Below are positions 1-8,600 of a stretch of 64,000 bases of DNA, one piece after another (the stretch's first letter is position 1; each line of letters opens with the position of its first letter). Source of the stretch: Odontesthes bonariensis (lineage: Eukaryota; Chordata; Actinopteri; Atheriniformes; Atherinopsidae). The notes beneath the pieces were generated by a model that searched no databases, had not been told where the DNA came from, and saw only the letters and a program-made list of their open reading frames with translations. A program made the position numbers and the translations under genes. The stretch lies in NCBI RefSeq assembly GCF_027942865.1, contig NC_134510.1, positions 31,866,663-31,930,662 of the forward strand, written 5' to 3'.

Positions 1-1
1 G

Positions 2-3000
2 GGGCCCGAATCATCAGCTCAAGCCAAGCGGATAAGGTCAGTACATGTTAATAAGCCTAGAGCAGGTGTCTTCATGGTATGGGAGCGTTTGGAGGAAACA
101 TACGGAAGCCCGGAGGTGATTGAAAGTGCTCTCCTGGAAAAACTAGATACTTTCCCAGCTATCTCAAACAAAGACACACACAAACTCAGGGAATTAGGTG
201 ACTTGTTAAAAGAGCTGGAAGCCGCAAAGGCTGAAGGATTCTTGCCTGGACTCATGTTTCTAGATACGGCAAGAGGTGTGAACCCAATAGTCGAAAAGCT
301 TCCTTTCACCATGCGGGAACGCTGGATCACACAGGGATCCAAGTATAAGAAAGATTATCAAGTCCCTTTCCCACCATTCAGCTTTTTTGTCAGCTTTGTA
401 TGTTCCCAGGCTAAAACCCGCAACGACCCCAGTTTTGCATTTAACATCTCCTCTACTCCCAGCCAACACAAGTTAGGAAAAGTACCAAAATACTTTCCAA
501 AATCAACTGTGACAGTAAGGAAAACTGAAGTCGCTGCAGCAATCAGTGTGCCGCAGGTTAACACAGCCATCAGGAAAGAAGAACCGGACAAGCAATGTCC
601 TATACATAATAAACCTCACCCGCTATCAAAATGCCGTGGGTTCCGAGGAAAGCATCTTGATGAGAGGAAGACCTACTTAAAGGAGAATTCAATCTGTTTT
701 CGATGTTGTGCCAGCACCAAGCATATGGCTAAAGATTGCAGGACCACGCTTAAATGCATAGAGTGTGAAAGTGAAAAACATATCTCAGCGTTGCATCCTG
801 GTCCAGCTCCATGGTCGTTTGGTGGGCAGGCTGAACACTCACCTGAGGACAAGCAAAGCGGGGAGAATGAAGACCTTGTACCTCCTATGGTCACCTCCAA
901 ATGCACCAAGATATGTGGCGGCGCCCCCAAGCCAAGATCCTGTTCAAAAATCTGCTTGGTTAAGGTTTCCCACGCTGACCATCCAAGTAAGTCTCACAGA
1001 GTGTACGCAGTACTAGATGACCAAAGCAACCGGTCTTTAGTAAAATCAGAGTTCTTCAGTCTATTGGACATTAACAGCAGTGCATCCCCCTACACTCTGA
1101 AGACATGCTCCGGCACAATGGAGACTGCAGGGAGGAAAGCGAGTAACATCGTAGTGGAGTCACTTGACGGGAAAACCAAGGTGACACTTCCCACCTTGTT
1201 GGAGTGTAACTATCTGCCTGATGACAGATCTGAGATCCCAACTCCTGAGTGCACCCAATATTTTCCTCACCTCAGACCAGTGGCTGATAAGATCCCTCCA
1301 ATTGACACTAGTGCTCCCATCCTGCTGCTGCTAGGCAGGGATATTTTGAGCTTGCACAAGGTACGTGAACAGCGTAATGGGCCTCACAACTCGCCATATG
1401 CCCAGCGTCTTGACCTTGGCTGGGTCATAGTTGGGGAGTTATGCTTAGGTGGCGCTCACAAGACAGAGGTAGTCAACGCCTACAAGACGCATGTCCTCCA
1501 AAATGGACGCTCCTCTTTCCTTAAGCCATGCACCAATAGCATCCATATAAAGGAGAAGCTTAAAGGTCCAACCCAGTGCAGTCTTCAAACAGCATCTCAC
1601 ACTGAGCAAATATCTCAGGAGACATGTAAAGATGGTCTGGGGGAAAGTGTGTTTCAGAAAACACCTGAAGATGACAAACCAGCCATGTCAGTGGATGACA
1701 ACAATTTTCTGAGGATAATGGAAAAGGAGGTGCATATGGACAATGAAAACCACTGGGTGGCACCGCTACCTTTTCGTACACCTCGAAAGCCCCTTCTAAA
1801 TAACAGAGAACAGGCCTCCCAGAGACTCGCCTCTCTCCAGCGCTCATTCAGGAAAAAACCTGAGATGAAAGAGCACTTCTTTGACTTCATGCAGAAGGTC
1901 ATTGACAACCACCAGGCAGAGCAAGCTCCTCAACTAGAGCCGGGGAAGGAATGTTGGTATTTGCCGACTTTTGGGGTTTACCATCCCCAGAAACCTGGAA
2001 AAATAAGAGTCGTTTTTGATTCCAGCGCTGAGTACAAGGGAACGTCATTGAATGATATGCTTCTCAGTGGACCCAACCTCAACAACACGCTAATTGGTGT
2101 TCTACTAAGATTCAGAAGGGAGCAAATAGCTGTCACAGCCGATGTAGAACAGATGTTCTATGGGTTCAAGGTCAGAGAGGACCACCGAAATTTCCTTCGG
2201 TTTCTGTGGTACAAAGATAATGATCCAGACAAGGAGATCGTTGATTACTGGATGACTGTGCACGTGTTCGGGAACAGCCCATCCCCAGCTGTAGCAACAT
2301 ATGGGCTGAGGAAAGCTGCAGAACAGGGAGAGACTGAACATGGTACAGACGCAAGGCATTTCATCTTCAGGAATTTTTATGTCGACGATGGACTCGCCTC
2401 AGTGGCCAAGGAGGTTGAAGCTATCAATCTTCTGCAGCGAACCAAGGCTCTGCTAGCTGAATCTAACTTAAGACTTCACAAGATAGCTTCCAATAGCTCA
2501 AAGGTCATGGAGGCTTTTCCTATGGAAGAACGATCAAGTGACTTTAAGGATCTAGATTTGGGAGCAGACCCCTTGCCCCTCCAGAGAAGTTTGGGTTTAA
2601 GCTGGGAACTCCAGACAGACAGTTTCACCTTCAGAGTGGCAAGAGATGTTAAACCATTTACTCGAAGAGGCATGCTGTCCACAGTAAATAGTCTTTATGA
2701 TCCCCTTGGATTCGCTTCCCCCATAACAGTGCAAGGCAAAGCATTGGTGAGAGACGTTTCTTCAGAGCAGTATGAGTGGGACACGCCTCTCCCACCAGAG
2801 AAAGAGACACAGTGGAAAGCATGGACCAACTCCTTAATTGAGCTAGAACAGGTTTGCATTCAGAGAGCATACATTCCAGTCTCTATGTCATGTTCTAAAT
2901 GGACAGAACTATGTGTTTTTGCAGATGCTTCGACCATGGCTATAGCTGCTGTAGCCTTCCTGCGTGTCTTGGATTCAGAGGGAAAATGGCATGTAGGGTT

Positions 3001-5002
3001 TGTGATGGGAAAGTCAAAGCTAGCTCCTTACCCCATGCACACTGTACCTCGCCTGGAGTTGTGCGCAGCAGTCTTGGCAGTCGAGCTGGCAGAAGTGATC
3101 CAATCTGAAATAGATATTGAGCTGCAAGCAGTCAAGTTCTTCACAGATAGTCGCATCGTGCTGGGCTACATCCACAACAGTTCACGAAGGTTTTATACCT
3201 ATGTAGCCAACCGAGTAGCTCGTATTCGAAGCTCTACTGAACCAAAACAGTGGCAGTATGTGTTGACTGACCAAAACCCTGCAGACCAGGGAACCAGGCC
3301 AATTTCAGCAGCTTACCTGTCCTCATCCAGTTGGTTGCTTGGCCCCCCTTTTCTCAGGCAGTTAAACCAAGGTCAAGATGATGAAGCAGAACCATTTGAG
3401 CTTGTAAACCCAGACAAAGACAAAGACGTTCGGGCCCAAGTCACCTCTCTTTTAACCAAGGTCACAGATCATTCTCTTGGATCCACAAGATTTGAACGCT
3501 TCTCTACTTGGAAGAGTCTAGTAAGAGGTGTGGCATTTCTCATTCATGTAGTCAAGTCATTCTCAAGAGAGGCTAAGACTGAAAGTTGTAAGGGATGGCA
3601 TCAATGCAATCAGCTGCTCACCACAGAGCGTTCTCAAGCGAAGATGGATATCTTCAAGGCTGTGCAGGAGGATGTGTATAAAGAGGAGCTGAAATGCTTA
3701 ACTCAAGGTACCAAAGTGCGCTGCCAAAGTCCCCTTGCGAAGCTGGATCCCTTCATTGACAAGAGCGGATTGATTAGAGTTGGAGGTCGGATAAACAGGG
3801 CAGATTTGGAAGACCAAGAGAAACATCCACTCATCCTGCCAGCTGGCCATCATGTAACCACTCTCGTGGTCCGACACTATCATGATAAAGTAGCCCACCA
3901 AGGTCGCCATTTCACAGAGGGTGCATTGCGCACCGCTGGTGTCTGGATAGTAGGAGGGAGGAGGCTTGTCTCTGGTATCATATTCAAATGTGTCATCTGT
4001 AAGAAGTTAAGAGGCAAGAGAGAAGTTCAAAAGATGTCTGATCTGCCGGCTGACCGGCTGGAAATGGACCCGCCTTTTACTCATGTCGGGCTAGACGTTT
4101 TCGGTCCATGGAGTGTCAACACTCGACGGACACGAGGTGGAGCTGCTGAGAGCAAGAGGTGGGCGGTCATTTTTGCTTGTTTAAGTACAAGAGCTGTGCA
4201 CCTTGAAGTTATTGAAACCATGTCAACCTCGAGTTTCATCAACGCCTTGAGGCGCTTTCTATCCATACGTGGACCTATCAAACACCTAAGGTCAGACAGA
4301 GGAACAAATTTCATCGGTGCTTGCAGAGAACTTAAGGTTAACACAGACGATTCTGAGATCAAGAACTACCTGCAAGAGCAGGGATGTACATGGACCTTTA
4401 ATGCTCCCCATTCCTCACACATGGGAGGAGCTTGGGAGAGACTTATAGGAGTGGCAAGACGCATCCTGGATGGACTGCTAGTAAAGGATGGTGCTACCAG
4501 ACTGTCTCATGAAGTGCTATCAACCTTGATGGCCGAGGTTATGGCCATTATGAACGCTCGACCACTGGTTCCAGTCTCATATGATGCAGAGATACCTGAA
4601 ATGCTCTCACCTGCCACCCTGCTCACCCAGAAGGCGAGTATTACTCCTGCACCTCTAGGAGACTTTGAATTGGACCATCTGTGCAAGGTGCAATGGCGCC
4701 AGGTCCAGAGCTTGGCAGACTCCTTCTGGAAAAGGTGGAGATTGGAGTACCTGGCAACACTTCAACCACGGAGGAAATGGACCTCAGAGAAGCCTGACCT
4801 CCAGGAAGGGGACATTGTTTTGATAAAGGACGTTCAAGCGAAACGCAACGAGTGGCCTCTTGGACGGATAGTTAAGGCCATTGCCAGCTCAGACTGCAAA
4901 GTCCGTAAGGTCGTAGTGAAGATTCTTAGTCAAGGGGTAATTAAAGAGTATCTTAGACCCATCAGTGATGTTGTTTTACTTATGCCGCAGAAGAAAGAGT
5001 AA
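2..5002 (+). CDS. BEL/Pao gag-pol polyprotein, left copy, partial
   Basis: Open from base 2 (frame set by alignment to the right copy) to the TAA at 5000-5002. An ATG at 74 is internal and is not the biological start. The predicted protein equals the C-terminal two thirds plus of the right copy: end of gag, CCHC knuckle, aspartic protease, reverse transcriptase with YVDD, RNase H, HHCC plus DDE integrase, and a C-terminal WKRWR-type domain. No stop or frameshift interrupts it. It is truncated only by the window edge. Confidence 0.92.
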   Translation, partial: GPESSAQAKRIRSVHVNKPRAGVFMVWERLEETYGSPEVIESALLEKLDTFPAISNKDTHKLRELGDLLKELEAAKAEGFLPGLMFLDTARGVNPIVEKLPFTMRERWITQGSKYKKDYQVPFPPFSFFVSFVCSQAKTRNDPSFAFNISSTPSQHKLGKVPKYFPKSTVTVRKTEVAAAISVPQVNTAIRKEEPDKQCPIHNKPHPLSKCRGFRGKHLDERKTYLKENSICFRCCASTKHMAKDCRTTLKCIECESEKHISALHPGPAPWSFGGQAEHSPEDKQSGENEDLVPPMVTSKCTKICGGAPKPRSCSKICLVKVSHADHPSKSHRVYAVLDDQSNRSLVKSEFFSLLDINSSASPYTLKTCSGTMETAGRKASNIVVESLDGKTKVTLPTLLECNYLPDDRSEIPTPECTQYFPHLRPVADKIPPIDTSAPILLLLGRDILSLHKVREQRNGPHNSPYAQRLDLGWVIVGELCLGGAHKTEVVNAYKTHVLQNGRSSFLKPCTNSIHIKEKLKGPTQCSLQTASHTEQISQETCKDGLGESVFQKTPEDDKPAMSVDDNNFLRIMEKEVHMDNENHWVAPLPFRTPRKPLLNNREQASQRLASLQRSFRKKPEMKEHFFDFMQKVIDNHQAEQAPQLEPGKECWYLPTFGVYHPQKPGKIRVVFDSSAEYKGTSLNDMLLSGPNLNNTLIGVLLRFRREQIAVTADVEQMFYGFKVREDHRNFLRFLWYKDNDPDKEIVDYWMTVHVFGNSPSPAVATYGLRKAAEQGETEHGTDARHFIFRNFYVDDGLASVAKEVEAINLLQRTKALLAESNLRLHKIASNSSKVMEAFPMEERSSDFKDLDLGADPLPLQRSLGLSWELQTDSFTFRVARDVKPFTRRGMLSTVNSLYDPLGFASPITVQGKALVRDVSSEQYEWDTPLPPEKETQWKAWTNSLIELEQVCIQRAYIPVSMSCSKWTELCVFADASTMAIAAVAFLRVLDSEGKWHVGFVMGKSKLAPYPMHTVPRLELCAAVLAVELAEVIQSEIDIELQAVKFFTDSRIVLGYIHNSSRRFYTYVANRVARIRSSTEPKQWQYVLTDQNPADQGTRPISAAYLSSSSWLLGPPFLRQLNQGQDDEAEPFELVNPDKDKDVRAQVTSLLTKVTDHSLGSTRFERFSTWKSLVRGVAFLIHVVKSFSREAKTESCKGWHQCNQLLTTERSQAKMDIFKAVQEDVYKEELKCLTQGTKVRCQSPLAKLDPFIDKSGLIRVGGRINRADLEDQEKHPLILPAGHHVTTLVVRHYHDKVAHQGRHFTEGALRTAGVWIVGGRRLVSGIIFKCVICKKLRGKREVQKMSDLPADRLEMDPPFTHVGLDVFGPWSVNTRRTRGGAAESKRWAVIFACLSTRAVHLEVIETMSTSSFINALRRFLSIRGPIKHLRSDRGTNFIGACRELKVNTDDSEIKNYLQEQGCTWTFNAPHSSHMGGAWERLIGVARRILDGLLVKDGATRLSHEVLSTLMAEVMAIMNARPLVPVSYDAEIPEMLSPATLLTQKASITPAPLGDFELDHLCKVQWRQVQSLADSFWKRWRLEYLATLQPRRKWTSEKPDLQEGDIVLIKDVQAKRNEWPLGRIVKAIASSDCKVRKVVVKILSQGVIKEYLRPISDVVLLMPQKKE

Positions 5003-5036
5003 ACAGTGGTATAACAATTGTATACCAAGCGGGGAG

Positions 5037-5578
5037 TGTTCTGACTCCTGTCAGTGACTGGGAAAGTTAAGTTTCCCCCTGGTGGTGATTTTCGGTTATT
5101 GCTGCATTGATTACCGGCTGCTTCCAGTGTTCATGCATAAGCTACAAGTGCTCCACCACAGAGAGTTGGTTGTCTGAGCCTTGGAGTGGAACCAACAGTG
5201 AGTATTGATGCACTTGGTGTATTTTAGTTGTTTCATGACACTGTGTTGTTCAAGGTTATGTTTAGGCATTTATTTACGTTACGAAAACCGTGCTAACTAT
5301 GCTAATGCTAATCGCGAAGCATTTCGTTAGCAAGAAGCTAGTTAAGCTGTTATGGCTAATTTAGTTGAGTGTATTTCATGTTATGATTACTTTCCTGTGT
5401 GTGCATTCAGGTGATAATAGTATGTTAGACATATTTCATTTATCTATACTGTAACATGTTGTGTATTTCTTGTGTTGCAGTTTTACAAATAAAAATATAA
5501 CAGAAGATTCAGTAAAGCAACCTCAGTTAAACTACTGGTCTCTCATTTTGTTCGCTATCTGTCAGCCAGGACAGAATA
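5037..5578 (+). repeat. LTR shared between the two BEL copies (542 bp)
   Basis: Starts TGTTCTG and ends CAGAATA, an imperfect inverted terminal pair. It is identical in length to the LTR at 11542-12083. It is preceded by a purine-rich tract (ggggag) and followed by the gag leader. An AATAAA at 5488-5493 is a plausible polyadenylation signal. Ends were set by where the 3' flanks of the two LTRs diverge (gtaaaat versus ctaagac). Confidence 0.92.
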
Positions 5579-5648
5579 GTAAAATGTTGACCACTCAGCG
5601 GGGAAAGGCAACTGAACAGCTGTGAACAGCACGCAGAAGCATAGCAAG

Positions 5649-8600
5649 ATGAGTGACCAAGAAGAACGTCGGTCTCAGCTGGAGACGAGGTCTCGAGTCT
5701 CAGCTTCCCACAAATCATCCAGAGCTTCAACCCGGACATCAGTCAGCGCCGCTGCAACAAGGGCTAGAGCTAAGGCAGAAGCAGCAAAAATTAAGGTATC
5801 CTTTGCAGAAAAGGAGGCAGCCATGATGAAAGAAAAGGCTTCAATAGAAGCAAGTCTTCATGTGTTAAAACAAGAGAAAGAAACTACTGCAGCATCTAAA
5901 GAGGCAGCAATATTCGAAGAAGCAGCAGCAGCAGTCAACTATGTGGAAGAATCCGCTCTTCGTGAGTTACAGGATTTAGCTCTTGAAGATCCAATAAAAC
6001 GCACCAAAGACTATGTAGAAACGCAGCCATTTGATAAACATGCTCCACAGGAGTTTCAAGTTGCTATGTCACTTCCACCAATCTTACATCATAAATCAGT
6101 GATGACCCGACCCTCTAGTAAGGCACAAGATTCACTGTATGAGTCATTTAAGGATGAAGACGAGCACAAACCCATTGCTGGTGAAGGCTACACACCTCCC
6201 CCTGTCCCGAGGGTATTTTTCCCAAAGCAAGAGTATTCACCTGTGACTCCTGACCCCCAAAATAAATCACCTACGGTTACATTTCAAGCTCCTCATCTGG
6301 CACAGAGTAATAAATACTCACCTTCAACTCCTCAAACAACAGATTTAGCTCAGTATCTTATGAGAAAAGAGATGGTGAGCTCTGGACTCCTTGCCTTTGA
6401 TGATTGCCCAGAAAATTACTGGGCATGGAAAGTGTCTTTCCTAGCAGCTACAAGGGAACTGAACCTATCTGATCAGGAAGAGCTCAACCTTCTGGTCAAA
6501 TGGCTGGGGCCCGAATCATCAGCTCAAGCCAAGCGGATAAGGTCAGTACATGTTAATAAGCCTAGAGCAGGTGTCTTCATGGTATGGGAGCGTTTGGAGG
6601 AAACATACGGAAGCCCGGAGGTGATTGAAAGTGCTCTCCTGGAAAAACTAGATACTTTCCCAGCTATCTCAAACAAAGACACACACAAACTCAGGGAATT
6701 AGGTGACTTGTTAAAAGAGCTGGAAGCCGCAAAGGCTGAAGGATTCTTGCCTGGACTCATGTTTCTAGATACGGCAAGAGGTGTGAACCCAATAGTCGAA
6801 AAGCTTCCTTTCACCATGCGGGAACGCTGGATCACACAGGGATCCAAGTATAAGAAAGATTATCAAGTCCCTTTCCCACCATTCAGCTTTTTTGTCAGCT
6901 TTGTATGTTCCCAGGCTAAAACCCGCAACGACCCCAGTTTTGCATTTAACATCTCCTCTACTCCCAGCCAACACAAGTTAGGAAAAGTACCAAAATACTT
7001 TCCAAAATCAACTGTGACAGTAAGGAAAACTGAAGTCGCTGCAGCAATCAGTGTGCCGCAGGTTAACACAGCCATCAGGAAAGAAGAACCGGACAAGCAA
7101 TGTCCTATACATAATAAACCTCACCCGCTATCAAAATGCCGTGGGTTCCGAGGAAAGCATCTTGATGAGAGGAAGACCTACTTAAAGGAGAATTCAATCT
7201 GTTTTCGATGTTGTGCCAGCACCAAGCATATGGCTAAAGATTGCAGGACCACGCTTAAATGCATAGAGTGTGAAAGTGAAAAACATATCTCAGCGTTGCA
7301 TCCTGGTCCAGCTCCATGGTCGTTTGGTGGGCAGGCTGAACACTCACCTGAGGACAAGCAAAGCGGGGAGAATGAAGACCTTGTACCTCCTATGGTCACC
7401 TCCAAATGCACCAAGATATGTGGCGGCGCCCCCAAGCCAAGATCCTGTTCAAAAATCTGCTTGGTTAAGGTTTCCCACGCTGACCATCCAAGTAAGTCTC
7501 ACAGAGTGTACGCAGTACTAGATGACCAAAGCAACCGGTCTTTAGTAAAATCAGAGTTCTTCAGTCTATTGGACATTAACAGCAGTGCATCCCCCTACAC
7601 TCTGAAGACATGCTCCGGCACAATGGAGACTGCAGGGAGGAAAGCGAGTAACATCGTAGTGGAGTCACTTGACGGGAAAACCAAGGTGACACTTCCCACC
7701 TTGTTGGAGTGTAACTATCTGCCTGATGACAGATCTGAGATCCCAACTCCTGAGTGCACCCAATATTTTCCTCACCTCAGACCAGTGGCTGATAAGATCC
7801 CTCCAATTGACACTAGTGCTCCCATCCTGCTGCTGCTAGGCAGGGATATTTTGAGCTTGCACAAGGTACGTGAACAGCGTAATGGGCCTCACAACTCGCC
7901 ATATGCCCAGCGTCTTGACCTTGGCTGGGTCATAGTTGGGGAGTTATGCTTAGGTGGCGCTCACAAGACAGAGGTAGTCAACGCCTACAAGACGCATGTC
8001 CTCCAAAATGGACGCTCCTCTTTCCTTAAGCCATGCACCAATAGCATCCATATAAAGGAGAAGCTTAAAGGTCCAACCCAGTGCAGTCTTCAAACAGCAT
8101 CTCACACTGAGCAAATATCTCAGGAGACATGTAAAGATGGTCTGGGGGAAAGTGTGTTTCAGAAAACACCTGAAGATGACAAACCAGCCATGTCAGTGGA
8201 TGACAACAATTTTCTGAGGATAATGGAAAAGGAGGTGCATATGGACAATGAAAACCACTGGGTGGCACCGCTACCTTTTCGTACACCTCGAAAGCCCCTT
8301 CTAAATAACAGAGAACAGGCCTCCCAGAGACTCGCCTCTCTCCAGCGCTCATTCAGGAAAAAACCTGAGATGAAAGAGCACTTCTTTGACTTCATGCAGA
8401 AGGTCATTGACAACCACCAGGCAGAGCAAGCTCCTCAACTAGAGCCGGGGAAGGAATGTTGGTATTTGCCGACTTTTGGGGTTTACCATCCCCAGAAACC
8501 TGGAAAAATAAGAGTCGTTTTTGATTCCAGCGCTGAGTACAAGGGAACGTCATTGAATGATATGCTTCTCAGTGGACCCAACCTCAACAACACGCTAATT

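Larger units (their letters stand above)
1..5578 (+). mobile_element. BEL/Pao LTR retrotransposon, left copy (5' truncated by window edge)
   Basis: Internal region and 3' LTR of a BEL/Pao element. Position p here matches p+6505 in the complete right-hand copy. The window opens 927 nt into the internal region, so the 5' LTR, the leader and the N-terminal part of gag are outside. The internal region runs to the polypurine stretch around 5027-5036 (aagcggggag), directly followed by the LTR. The LTR at 5037-5578 serves as 3' LTR of this copy and 5' LTR of the next. The only nucleotide difference from the right copy that I noticed is T3910 versus C10415. The element appears young and uninterrupted. 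Confidence 0.93.

Noticed and set aside
5622-5648. Upstream extension of the BEL gag-pol frame
   Set aside because: The extension starts with GTG; the first ATG in frame is at 5649.
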